A DNA stretch of 23,986 nucleotides from Acanthaster planci (GCF_001949145.1 NW_019091657.1:171922-195907); one strand, 5' to 3'; counted from the first letter of the stretch, positions 1 through 8,706 are shown. Program-made: numbers and translations. The notes: a model not told the origin generated them from the sequence alone.

Positions 1-1020
1 CCAACTGCATCCAAATTACTCAGAATTTGAAGCCCAGAGTCCGGGCCAGGGGTTCAGTGCCATATTTCTCCAATGCCTCAATTTCATGGCTCTCAGGACT
101 CTCTAATATAGAATATTTTAAGTGTATAACTTTTATTAATGAGTTCGGCGGACATATTCAGGGCCTTTTTGCGAGGGTGCACCCTGCAGGTAATCAAGTC
201 GTTCCTTTTACTCCCATTTTGTAGCGTAAATTTCATTATCATGTGGAAACTTTTGGGGTCGGATGGCCTACTACCTTTACCGCAGTTTATCATAGACAGG
301 TTTAATAAGGATGGGGATGGCTTTTGTTGGGTTGAAAATGTGGAATTTAGGTGAAGTTCGAAGAAAAGTAGTGCCGGAGCTTTAATTTAACGTTGATTTT
401 TGACAATAGAGACATGTACGTACGTGCGTTGTGGTTGTGTAAAACGACACCTGGGTTGATGTGCAAAACTTACAACATTTATTGGATTGTGGAATTAGAT
501 TTGGACTTTCTTTGTGTCATTGGTAATTTAATTGTAACACCTTTACAAGTTAGGGATTAAGTGTAGTTACTCTCGAAGCTTGGACTGCTCGCTTCAAGTT
601 TAATAAGTAGGCACGGCGGCCGTGTTGGATCCCCGGGAGTACGTGTGTGTGTGCGGTGCGTGTGCGTCCGATCGTCAGTCAGCCAGCGCACGGGGTTGAC
701 CTGGCTGCTTGCGTCCATGACCCGTGTACCCGGCGCTGCCATCATGCCTATTCAATTAAATGTACATGTATGTTGTGGCACGAATCAGTTATTGCAGAAT
801 AATATTTGTGCAGCCATGTTTATTTTTTAATGAATACTGTGTAACAAATTATTTTACAAGACCGCCTGCCCGACTCTTTGCAGGTAGCAGTCTCCGGCCT
901 GACTATTGTATACAATAAACCCAATGGAGGGAAGAGGGCTGAACACTGGTTGTACATACATCTACTCGTGAACCTGCGTGCCTGCCCCCCCTTTCCTCCG
1001 CCCCCTTCCATCGGCCCGGT
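1..1020. other. no recognisable gene
   Basis: Short open frames occur on both strands, but none shows a domain, signal peptide or splice-bounded exon that I can recognise. A GT-rich patch sits near 641-670. The left edge of the virus-like element falls close to position 1025, where recognisable minus-strand coding character stops. Confidence 0.5.
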
Positions 1021-1024
1021 GCTC

Positions 1025-1736
1025 CACATTATCGTCCAACTGATCTAATTTACCCTGGTTTAAAATTAGCGCGCCTTTAGTCGTTTGTAGCGATTTGTTT
1101 AGCGCTTTTAATTCTCGCAAGTTTAATCCCTCCGTGTCTGTTTGCACTTTTTTATCTTCGTTGACGTCTTGCACAATTTCGCTCACTTGCTTGGCCGCTT
1201 CGGGAAATTTTTTAACTCGATCGTTTCTGGTTTAATCGTTTTTAAACTTTGAGCGACTTGTTCTATTTTAAGGCCGTTATGTTCAAAACCTAATGTATAT
1301 CTAATAAAATCCGACCCATTATAGCCGGCGTTCCTAGCGTTTATGGCTATAGTGTCTAAGTTTACCAATTTACCGGGACTTTTTTTACTTGTTAAAAGAA
1401 CTTCATTACTTAACCGACTTTCCCCGCCTTTGAAAAATTAACCTCACGTCAGTTCGGCCCATTTTACTGAAATATTCATTAAAAAAATGTCTACCATGGG
1501 ATAAGTTATAAATGCCCGCGTGTCAAGTTCTAATGTACCTGGCGTAGGATCGACGGTCAATTTCGGTCTGACTGAGCCGTGAGTGAATGAAGTCGTGTCA
1601 AGTCTACTGCTAATTTCTAGCGTGTCCAAAGAACCAAGGCTTCAAAATCTTGATCGTCGTCATACGCTGAATTTGATTCCCCTCTGTCTAATAGAGGTAT
1701 TTCTTCTGGATCAAATCCGCTTTCTGATATTTTACT
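1025..1736 (-). pseudogene. broken virus-like element protein, coiled-coil C-terminus
   Basis: Four minus-strand open stretches follow one another in different frames. The first is acidic, with SESGFDPEEIPLLD near its start (1736-1643). Then comes 1629-1444, then a stretch beginning near 1435 with GGESRLSNEV and running to about 1210. The last runs from about 1231 to 1025, is charged, and contains ELKALNKSLQTTKGAL. The joins at about 1642, 1440 and 1210 look like small indels plus a stop, so I read one ancestral protein of about 230 residues. It is the last gene of the cassette. I cannot name its function; a minor structural role is only a guess from its place in the cassette. No convincing ATG was found upstream of 1736. 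Confidence 0.45.
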
Positions 1737-1800
1737 TTATTATAAACGAGTTTTTATTTTTACTTTAAGCGGATGGTAAACTCGCTGGGAAAATGCCATG

Positions 1801-2013
1801 TTACACAAGCCAGCTTTGCGTGGCTAATGCGCCGCTCGACACGGCAGTCAATTTTAACGCGTCTTCTACCGATAATTTATTTAAATCGGGCGGTATAATT
1901 TTAAAGAGCTTATTGCTCAACATGGCGTATGTTATTGAAATTATGCTGACAACTGCACCGTGGTACACTGTGTTGGCGACGCCGTTTACGTCTATAGCTT
2001 TAGCGTTACTCAT
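1801..2013 (-). CDS. small membrane protein of the virus-like element
   Basis: This 70-codon frame opens with ATG at 2013 and ends with TAA at 1801-1803. The N-terminus is polar (MSNAKAIDVNGVANT), followed by a hydrophobic segment at about residues 20-35 (VVSIISITYAMLS) and a less hydrophobic C-terminal half. No lesion is visible. The segment suggests one membrane span. It lies between two interrupted genes of the same strand and may itself be shortened at the C-terminus. The function is unknown; a virion-membrane or host-membrane protein would fit the setting but is not shown. Confidence 0.45.
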   Translation of the reverse strand: MSNAKAIDVNGVANTVYHGAVVSIISITYAMLSNKLFKIIPPDLNKLSVEDALKLTAVSSGALATQSWLV

Positions 2014-2089
2014 TCTTATTATATATGTTTTTAAGCTTGAATTTTTATATTTATTCCATGTCTAAAATTTTGAACGCCGGTGCGGTCGT

Positions 2090-2412
2090 TTAAACTTTTG
2101 GCGGCGTTTGAAAAGTATGAACTTTCTCAGGCGTTGACCCATTTTTAAAAATTAAAAACACGGCGAGCGTTCCAATCGCTAAACTGCCTAAAATTAAATT
2201 TCTGTTTTCTGTGACTGTTTTATAAATCTTTATTTCGGGCTCGGATTCACCAATTTCATTTTTGCGAGTTGCTGTTTCATCTTTTTATTGTGTTCGACTA
2301 ATTTTTTACCCTGTTCTACGCGTTTCGGATTTTTAACTTTGGTCACCGTATGTACCTGGCTCTTTACCGGACTCGGGGCCGGCGTTGCTGTTGGCTGTTC
2401 TTCCGTTGACAT
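2090..2412 (-). pseudogene. basic single-span membrane protein, one frameshift
   Basis: The protein starts with ATG at 2412 (MSTEEQPTATP). A Pro/Thr-rich head is followed by a strongly basic Lys-rich stretch (VKNPKRVEQGKKLVEHNKK, about residues 26-44). The original frame then stops early, after PSPK. In the neighbouring frame the protein continues with an acidic run (ESEPEIKIYK), one clear transmembrane helix (NLILGSLAIGTLAVFLIF) and a short tail, with TAA at 2090-2092. The switch lies near 2250. The ancestral protein was about 108 residues: a basic, possibly nucleic-acid-binding head and a C-terminal anchor. I do not know a named function. A possible small ORF starting at ATG 2533 overlaps its start in another frame. 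Confidence 0.5.
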
Positions 2413-2582
2413 GTTCTTTTATAATACACGTATTTTTATTAATAGCTAAATACTTCGTAGTTATTAACGTTTCTACCAGAAAAGATAGGTAAATTTCATA
2501 CTTGTAACAGAGCTCGCTTAGGAAGTGACTCATCGTTTGGCTAATTATTGGATCGTTGTTTAATTTAAATAAAAATAAAAAA

Positions 2583-2615
2583 GCTATAGCCGAGCTCACG
2601 CAGCTCGACTATAGC
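2583..2615 (-). terminator. terminator-like hairpin with A/T-rich flanks
   Basis: Two 14-base arms (2583-2596 and 2602-2615) pair at 13 of 14 positions around a 5-base loop. Read on the minus strand, the hairpin is followed at once by a T-rich run (complement of 2566-2582). It sits 22 bases beyond the end of the HNH-type gene and before the next gene, where an intrinsic-terminator-like signal would be expected. Eukaryotic Pol II does not use such signals, so a role in a viral RNA polymerase or in RNA 3' processing is inference. Confidence 0.5.
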
Positions 2616-2636
2616 ATTTTAAAACAAATAAGTAAC

Positions 2637-3187
2637 TTATTCTAGCTCGTCAGTTAATTTAAGTTTGTCAGATTTCTTTTTGTTGTTGCAACTCCAACCA
2701 CAGAGGGTACAATTTGACTTAAAGTGACCTATTGACTTATTTCATCGTTCAATAGTGCACTCAGAACTCAGATTTTTTATCCACGAATTGGAGCTTTACC
2801 TTACAATCTGGATAAAAGCAGGGCTCATGGTGTTCTATTAACCTGCGGCAAAAATCGGTGTCTATGAAATGGTCAGGGTCAAATCGGCCGTGTTTTTTGT
2901 CTTCTTGGCGGCAATTACTGATCCATCTGCTAATTGTTACTTTTATGGGATCATTGAACAACTTGCAATTGTTTCGTTCTTTACCATGCTCACAAATAGC
3001 AGATCCACCGTGGCACATATGATACAATAATGTCTTTGCTTTCCGTGAATGCATTTGTGCCGGTCACTGGAAATTTTTGCCGTTTCGTTAGAGCTGATAC
3101 AACCAGTACATATTTTACCATTACTTTAACTTTAAAAATATCCAGGCCTTTTTCCTTTCGGCAATTATTGCATATCTTAGCAACCAT
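2637..3187 (-). pseudogene. CxHGK-repeat / HNH-type zinc protein, broken
   Basis: The start is set at ATG 3187 (MVAKICNNCRKEKGLD), a CxxC pair. In a second frame follow GKICTGC and then KCIHGKQRHYCIIC; in a third frame ICEHGKERNNCKLF. These are two successive C-x-HGK-x4-C units, about 12 residues apart. The C-terminal part (about 2761-2637) contains TIER, NKSIGHFKSNC and CTLCGWSC, the look of an HNH/treble-clef nuclease end. It is broken by a frameshift near 3110, another near 3012, one at a six-base homopolymer (2773-2778) and an in-frame TGA near 2743. Such proteins are known next to capsid and ATPase genes in large-virus-like elements. A DNA-cutting or DNA-binding role is family inference. 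It lies directly downstream of the ATPase gene. Confidence 0.55.
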
Positions 3188-3229
3188 TTCAAATCTTGGC
3201 AATTTTTAAAAATATTTTCTAAGTTTTAT

Positions 3230-3794
3230 TCACATTAAAAACCACGAAACCGGGGGCCTAGTATTAACGACTATTTTACTAAATTTAAAATTTCTTAAAT
3301 GCTGTTTTAATTGATCACGTTTTTCACAGAGTATAACATCATTTTCGTCGAGCATTTGATCAAATGACGATTTATCTTTACAATAAAAAACGGCCACCAA
3401 CGCCGTATTGCTCCTGTAATCTTTCAAAACGGCGTTATATTTCTGTGTCCATAGCCAACAAGAATGCAGATAATGACGTCCTGAAAATGCCATTCGACTC
3501 AGGGCGGGCACACGTGTTGCTATTTTTTTGATCGCTTTCGATATTTAATAATTTGGTAGGCTGAACAATCGTCAATAATAAATAAAGTATTTACTCCGTC
3601 AAACGCCTTTTGGTATAATTCGATCGTCTCATTTAATTTTACATTTTAAATAACGTGGGGCAAATAATTACAATCGCCTCAAATGTAAATTTACACTCGT
3701 GTTCAAATAAATCAAGCCACCATTTCGTTTTGCCACTTCCCGTATCACCCACGATTAGTGCGCAGTGAGGTGATTTATACATGTTGCCATTCAT
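3230..3794 (-). pseudogene. FtsK/HerA (A32-like) packaging-type ATPase, broken
   Basis: This P-loop ATPase is of the kind that pumps DNA into capsids. Piece 1 (3794-3639) begins at ATG 3794 and holds Walker A GDTGSGKT at 3749-3726. Piece 2 (about 3660-3520, another frame) holds a Walker B strand, TLFIIDDCSA, with the Asp pair at 3573-3568. Piece 3 (about 3540-3230, a third frame) contains SRMAFSGRHYLHS and LWTQKYNAVLKDYR, whose Gln fits the polar strand after Walker B, and ends at 3230. The frame changes lie at about 3640 and at a seven-A run near 3525. The total is about 185 residues, short for the family, so an N-terminal part may be missing. The gene sits between the capsid-like and zinc-protein genes. 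Confidence 0.7.
3726..3749 (-). other. Walker A motif of the ATPase
   Basis: The minus strand reads GDTGSGKT, an exact GxxGxGKT match, preceded by a hydrophobic beta strand (CALIV). It anchors the ATPase call and its reading frame. Confidence 0.85.
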
Positions 3795-3816
3795 TTACTT
3801 TAACCCAATTTAATGC

Positions 3817-4680
3817 TTAATAAACTAAGCTCTTAAAATTTCCGCCTTCCACGGTCAAGTGAGCGTCCATTACTAAAAACACGTACATCATTAAAGACCC
3901 AGCCGTTTCGGCCGTTCTATCCATTTGAATCAAAATATCTCCCCCTCCACCTAATGGTCTACCGGAACCGTGCGCCAAATTGTCGTCGGAACTTCTAAAA
4001 TCGAGCCACAGGCCGTATTTATCTTTCAAATAAGTGGCCATGTCAACGCCGGTTAAATTTAGGTCTTTTACGACCGCTCGACCTGACTCAGTCTTCGAAT
4101 CTCCAAAGTACTTGCAAATTTCGGCAAAATGTTGGTATTCAAACGGCCCTTGCGAGTACTATTGATTCGGCTTGCCTTCGACCGTTACGCTCGTTTTCGT
4201 AATGTGCGGGTTGTAAAATTTTCGCAGATTTGAAAACATGGGATCTTTAAATAGGATCAAAACGCCTTTAAAATTTTTAATCTTCTGATCAATATAATGT
4301 TCCATAATGTGTTCGATTTATTGACTGTCTGTTCTTTCCACGAATGAATTCGGTCAAATAAATAATAGGCCTACACGAGTCCTTTGTGCTTTTGTCGCAA
4401 ACTCGTCGCCAAATTGCGATTGGTGACGACTTCGTATTCCAAAGTCAAGTCCGAAATTGAATACTCGGCTGATGTATCGACGCTTTTTACGACTTTATCG
4501 TGCAAATTAAAAGTCAGTTGATACCTTAACGACTCTTTGAAACTTAAGGGATAAAAAGGCCCGTGATCCGTTAAAAGGGGCACGTCTAGCGCAATCGCGT
4601 AATGATTTTTAAAGGCGTCTGCTATTGCCTTATCTTTGCCGTCGTTTAACGTTGCACGCAACCTGGAGGTGGGAAAACAA
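3817..4680 (-). pseudogene. major-capsid-like protein of the virus-like element, broken
   Basis: Three minus-strand pieces follow one another. Piece 1 (about 4680-4371) contains LNDGKDKAIADAF, LLTDHGPFYPLSF and a beta-rich run. Piece 2 (about 4380-4252) holds SNTLWNI. Piece 3 (about 4270-3817) contains KYGLWLDFRSSDDN, HGSGRP and the C-terminus NFKSLVY. Frame changes lie near 4375 and 4262; an in-frame TAG interrupts piece 3 near 4161. About 285 codons are recognisable. I associate this pattern with capsid-type proteins found beside A32-like ATPases in animal-genome virus-like elements. The jelly-roll fold is inferred from strand-like alternation and not proven. No start codon is visible; the N-terminus seems lost where the sequence meets the 4695-4886 region. 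Confidence 0.55.
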
Positions 4681-4694
4681 TCTTTTTAAAATAA

Positions 4695-4886
4695 TCACTC
4701 TTTAAATCGTGAACGTACGCCTCGGAGAAGTACTTGTAGCCCTTCCCCAGTTCCTTCCCACCGGTGCTTTTTGATCCCCCTTTGGCATACTTTTCTACAA
4801 ACCCAAATGTAAGTGTCGGGGATAACGCTTATGTCTCTCGAATTCGCCGCCATCTTGCGTTGTGTGTAGTTTCTGGTACCGCCCAT
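4695..4886 (-). pseudogene. start of an unrelated gene (N-terminus, frameshifted)
   Basis: In-frame ATGs lie at 4886 and 4853. The second starts MAANSRDISVIPDTYIW and sits in a strong context (AAGATGGCGGC). After the Trp the frame shifts, and the neighbouring frame continues with EKYAKGGSKSTGG and KGYKYFSEAYVHDL before ending near 4690. This composition resembles N-termini of animal SWIM/YqaJ-type uncharacterised proteins, but I hold that lightly. It runs in the same direction as the capsid-like gene and almost abuts it, which suggests either a chimeric insertion junction or an extra gene of the element. A promoter-like pair of sites lies just upstream. Confidence 0.35.
4846..4857 (-). promoter_or_regulatory. 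YY1-type motif at the ATG
   Basis: The minus strand reads CAAGATGGCGGC, matching the AAnATGGCGGC motif often found at or just after transcription starts in animals, with the ATG at 4853 inside it. Confidence 0.4.
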
Positions 4887-4911
4887 GGCCTCGCATTTGG
4901 TTCACAAAATG

Positions 4912-4919
4912 TGACGTCA
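4912..4919. promoter_or_regulatory. CRE (TGACGTCA)
   Basis: A perfect palindromic CRE core lies about 60 bases upstream of the ATG at 4853 on the minus strand. Its position next to the YY1-type start supports a real promoter for the minus-strand gene start. Confidence 0.4.
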
Positions 4920-5049
4920 GCATAAATATTAAGAAAGGCGTATGAGCGTTCACTTTCCGAGGTTGATTCTGATTTGGGAGGATAATTAAAGCCTAACACT
5001 GAACTTCTGAGAATAAAGACCGGTAGACATATGTAATACATTTAAAACG

Positions 5050-5493
5050 AATAGATGGACCCATGGGATGGACCCAAGGGACCATGGCTACGTGTACTAA
5101 TTTGGCCCGATAGTTTGCTGATGAACACAATTTCAAACGGGGCTTCTTTCAATTGAGTACTGTTTCAGTGGTGTGCCTTGATACGAGTAGGTTGAAATCT
5201 GAGTAATTTGGACAACTCGGACCTTACGAATTGCCTTCTTTATTTGGACATGCTAGGGATGTCATTAAGAACAGTTTATACATTGTTTTTTACTCCCAAT
5301 CAAAAGCCGTAAAATTCACTGCAAGACAGTCCTTATTGTCTTTGGCCGTTACAAACGTCATGCTTATGTCAGGGGTGGGGAGCTGGCAACTTAACCCCGC
5401 CCTATGGATTCTCTTTCTTTTACAAAGGATGTAGGTATAAGAAAGTCATCAGTATATTTATTTTATCAAATAGTGGCACCAAAACCCCACAAG
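5050..5493. other. no recognisable gene
   Basis: Only short open frames are present. A small direct repeat of ATGGACCC and ATGGGATGGACCC units lies at 5053-5080. Nothing else is supported. Confidence 0.5.
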
Positions 5494-5880
5494 TATGGTG
5501 TTCTAAAGCGGACAGTACGTCTTGTGTGAGTTTGAACGTTGTGTTTGTGAATTGCAAACGTCTTGTTTGTGAGTTGGAACGTCGTGTGTGTCAGTTCGAG
5601 GTGTTTGTGAGTGGTCAGGGCCAATGTCATGGATCATTAGCATGATTTCTTCCTTGATAAAAAAAGGATTACCAACCAAAAATCCATGCCATTTTTATGA
5701 TAAGCGACATCAGGTGAACACCAGTCACAGGCAATATATATAACAAATAAACATTTTGGTTGGTAATCCTGTTCCAACTCACACACAGGACGTTCAAACT
5801 CACAAACACAACGTTCGAACTCACAAATACGACTTTCAAACAAATACACGACGTTTGCCTGTCCACTTTAGAGCACCATA
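5494..5880. mobile_element. foldback MITE with 21-bp subterminal repeats
   Basis: The ends are inverted copies: 5494-5515 pairs with 5859-5880 at 20 of 22 positions, starting TATGGTG and ending CACCATA. If TA is the target duplication, the inverted repeat starts TGGTG, as in TA-targeting DNA transposons. Each arm (about 5494-5612 and 5762-5880) then carries three to four copies of a unit near 21 bp, like GTTGTGTTTGTGAGTTTGAA. There is no coding capacity, so the element is non-autonomous. The superfamily is not determined. Confidence 0.7.
5665..5770. repeat. nested 17-bp perfect inverted repeat
   Basis: AGGATTACCAACCAAAA at 5665-5681 is perfectly complementary to 5754-5770. It bounds the central 106 bp of the MITE and may mark a second, nested insertion or a stem in the foldback structure. 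Confidence 0.6.
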
Positions 5881-6833
5881 AACAAGACATCACACTGAAA
5901 TAAAGCCAGAATGAGCTTTTCTCATTGAATGAACCCGAAGCAAAATTCACTTTTTAATTCCCCCAGCCCCCAAAAACCAACAGCTGCATAAGTCACTGCC
6001 GACAATTCTTCTGAGTATTTGCCAGATAATTATTTCCAATAGACATCACAGATATTCTTAACAACACAAAAAGGAATGAAATCACTGCTTTATGTCTTTC
6101 TTCCACTAATAAACACCAATGATATTAAATACGCTGTTATGTAAGACTCTTTTTCACGGTAATGAAAATTTCACCATACCTGACCAAAATAACAACCCTA
6201 TTTACAGCAAAATGGCCAGTGGGGTTGTGTGCTTTTAGTTAGTACACCAGTGATTTCTTAACGTTTTGGAAAATTACTGTGGCGGTGGGAAGATAACAAA
6301 TAGACCCATCAATTATCTTGTTTTGTGAAATAAAAGCGCTGACAGGAATTCTAGCACAATGCAGATTATCGCATTTTTGTAAATATACATGCAATGAGGG
6401 GAAAACAGTAAATACGGCCAGATTAGTGAACCCGGAGAGAATCAAACAGAAAAAAAATCTTTTCTTTGCATGTGCCTATAACTTTCAATTCCAGCGTGTT
6501 ATCAAATGTTTTGTAATGTTCACCCTTTAATTAAATTCAGCTTATTGTGTTTCAAGGAACATGTATTGGGTTCAAGTGGCCTTTTGGTGCTGAAAATGCT
6601 GACTTTTGTTCAAATATTTTCTACATTACTTTGTGTTTGTCGTAAGTTTGAAATTGGCACTTGTAAAACAAAGTTAAAAGTTTATAAATCTTGCTGGTTG
6701 GGGCCACTTCATTCCTTTGGAGCCTCTATACTTTCCTTATATGCCAACGCTACAAGTAATTTTACAACGTTGCAAGCAAACTCCAACAACTCAAACAACA
6801 CCACGGTGAAGTGTAGCAACTATTCTTGGGTGA
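5881..6833. other. no recognisable gene
   Basis: This is A/T-rich sequence. The longest open frame (6506-6886, plus) is hydrophobic at its start and Asn/Thr-rich later, but it has no recognisable domain and runs into the LINE remnant in another frame. I treat it as non-coding. Confidence 0.45.
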
Positions 6834-7112
6834 GTTTGTTCCAAGTTTTCCATAAATTTCGCCCACATACCGCACATCATCTGTAATAGCGGGAATTTCG
6901 GTCATTGCATATCCATTCGAACTCAAAGGAAATTGACCAGAATAACTCATGTCTTACCCATCTCTGGTGATGTTCAACTAAACCCGGGCCCCAGAACTAT
7001 AAAAATCCCAAGTATCCTTGTGGAGTTTATGGGAAAAAATGTTAATGCAGACCAAAAAGTCACGGAGTGCGAGATTCACAATAGTGCGCCTCCAAGAGTT
7101 GAAACGCGTTAG
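6834..7112 (+). pseudogene. LINE (CR1/L2-type) ORF remnant with a 2A-like peptide
   Basis: One frame is open from after a TGA at 6831 to a TAG at 7110-7112 (92 codons). It contains LTRITHVLPISGDVQLNPGP. The end of that run, at 6966-6992, matches the 2A ribosome-skipping signature D-V-x-x-N-P-G-P, with Gln where Glu is usual. Such 2A-like sequences are known at the N-termini of CR1/L2-type non-LTR retrotransposon proteins in sea urchin and amphioxus. No endonuclease or RT follows, so only an N-terminal scrap survives. There is no plausible ATG in the frame. Confidence 0.6.
6966..6992 (+). other. 2A-like motif (GDVQLNPGP)
   Basis: The codons read G-D-V-Q-L-N-P-G-P. In known 2A peptides, skipping occurs between the last Gly and Pro. 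Here the usual E is Q, which may weaken it. Confidence 0.6.
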
Positions 7113-8640
7113 CGAATCACAACGTGCGAAATTAGATATTACATCAGCTCATCTGTGTTGAAGACTGCTGATCGCACTGCCCCCACGAAAAGGATATTTT
7201 GCTGATTTCAATGTAGGTCAAATTATGGGCTTCTGAGCACGTCATACAAAGAATTCATTTTACTTGTCATCATAGAGTTGTCAACTCGATCTGTACAATA
7301 AAATCAGTTTTATACAGCATGTCCCTCAAAATGGAACCCAAATGCAGTAATCATTTTCTCCCTGGGTATTAATAAACATTACATCAAATTAAAGCTGACA
7401 TTGTTTTCTAACTGTATGGACAATTTGAAGCTCTACCAATGATTCAGAGATATTTTCAGCTACGTAACACAGAACTCTATTCAGCTCAGTATCCTCATTC
7501 TGTATGCCATTTTCAATGGTCTTATGTGTTTAATGGAACAAACGTAGCTGCGTAGTTACTGCGTCTTATAAAAGTAACTTTGTCTCATATAACCATCTGC
7601 GTACTGCCTCATCGGATTTAAATGAAGACTTAAGTTTTGAGGAGATAACATTTTAAGTTTGACTTGATACTAAAACAACAATTTCCCTAGTAATCATTTT
7701 GGGTGATACTAAATGTCACTTTTAGGTTGCGTTTCTTTGGGGGCAAAGCTGTATTACAGAAGTAGTAATATTATACTTGAGGGCCTTGTCCTTGGCAAAA
7801 GGCTACAGGGTAAAAGCCTGGGCATAGACCTTTTCGCTGATAAATTCATCAGTGCCAAGCAGTGCACCCCCACACTGGAAGCCAAGCTGGAATAAAAGGA
7901 ACCACTAGGAAAAGGGGTTCCAAGGGCATGACAACTGCTTGTGTGGTTCCCAGACCAAAGCTTTGTTTTGGGGAAGCAGCAAAATATTTTATCAAACGTT
8001 AATACTGTAAATGTACAAGTGAACAAATTTAAGGTGTTTCCTTTCTCCCTGGCAAAACAGAACTATCTTAAATACTGAAGACTTTGCAAACAGCTCAAAG
8101 CTGAAAGTAGTGTGTGCATGTGTCTTTGCACAACAGCAAAATTTTTAAACAATTTACCTGGAAAATTTTGGGGCACATTTTTGAGCACATTTTTAGACGA
8201 GGAACAAAGATTAGGGCTATTATACTGGTGAAAGCATGTACTATCAAAGTTATCACTGTTCATGGCAACGATAATAGATTAACAAGTTTGAAACATCAAA
8301 ACTAACAAAAAGAGATGAATCCATAAAATTTAGCGATTCATATCCACAACACAACTACACATAAGAGTTGTGCTGCATAATACAATAAATGATGTTGCAT
8401 ATGCCACATACGTTCACCCTCACGACTTCGCAGCGCATGCGCACACGATCACTTTACTGTGGATTCCGATGCAGGTGGCGTGGGACACTGTTCCGACTCT
8501 TCTTTCCGCACAGTACAAATACATCTTTTAAAAATCTAATTATCTACAAAACATCCACACAGAACCAAACTGAAGCGATCCAAGGATTCAGGTCTTTGAG
8601 GATCACAGATGAAGGTTAAAATCGACTATACTCCTAAAAA
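7113..8640. other. no recognisable gene
   Basis: This A/T-rich sequence has scattered short frames on both strands, none with domain or exon character. Confidence 0.5.
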
Positions 8641-8660
8641 AAGGATAAAAACAAATAAAA

Positions 8661-8706
8661 ATGTCTCCTTCAGTGGAGAAGATTGTAACAATATATTGCG
8701 CCGCTG
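8661..8706 (+). repeat. dispersed repeat core shared with 16384-16425
   Basis: Both sites carry CCTTC, a purine-rich stretch, then TGTAACAATA and TGCGCCGCT in the same order, with small indels. This suggests two copies of an unidentified interspersed repeat, one just before the gypsy element and one just after the sulfotransferase stop codon. Confidence 0.35.

Larger units (their letters stand above)
1025..4690 (-). mobile_element. decayed virus-like element (capsid, ATPase, HNH cassette)
   Basis: All recognisable coding pieces from about 1025 to 4690 run on the minus strand with short gaps. In transcription order they are a capsid-like protein, a P-loop ATPase of the FtsK/HerA (A32) packaging type, a CxHGK/HNH zinc protein, a hairpin, a basic single-span membrane protein, a second small membrane protein and a broken coiled-coil-type protein. 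This layout resembles Polinton-like and adinto-like DNA virus elements, or an unnamed relative integrated in animal genomes. I see no DNA polymerase B, integrase or terminal inverted repeats, so this is either a fragment or a lineage without them. Every main gene is interrupted, so the copy is dead. What is seen: the motifs and the gene order. What is inferred: the viral origin. Confidence 0.65.

Noticed and set aside
2333-2599. 88-codon minus-strand frame beginning just after the hairpin, with an ATG at 2533
   Set aside because: Its second half is a shifted reading of the basic membrane-protein gene and its first half overlaps the hairpin. No domain is visible, though a small ORF from 2533 cannot be excluded.
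6506-6886. 126-codon plus-strand frame with several Asn-x-Ser/Thr sites
   Set aside because: No signal peptide, domain or exon border; it overlaps the LINE remnant in another frame.
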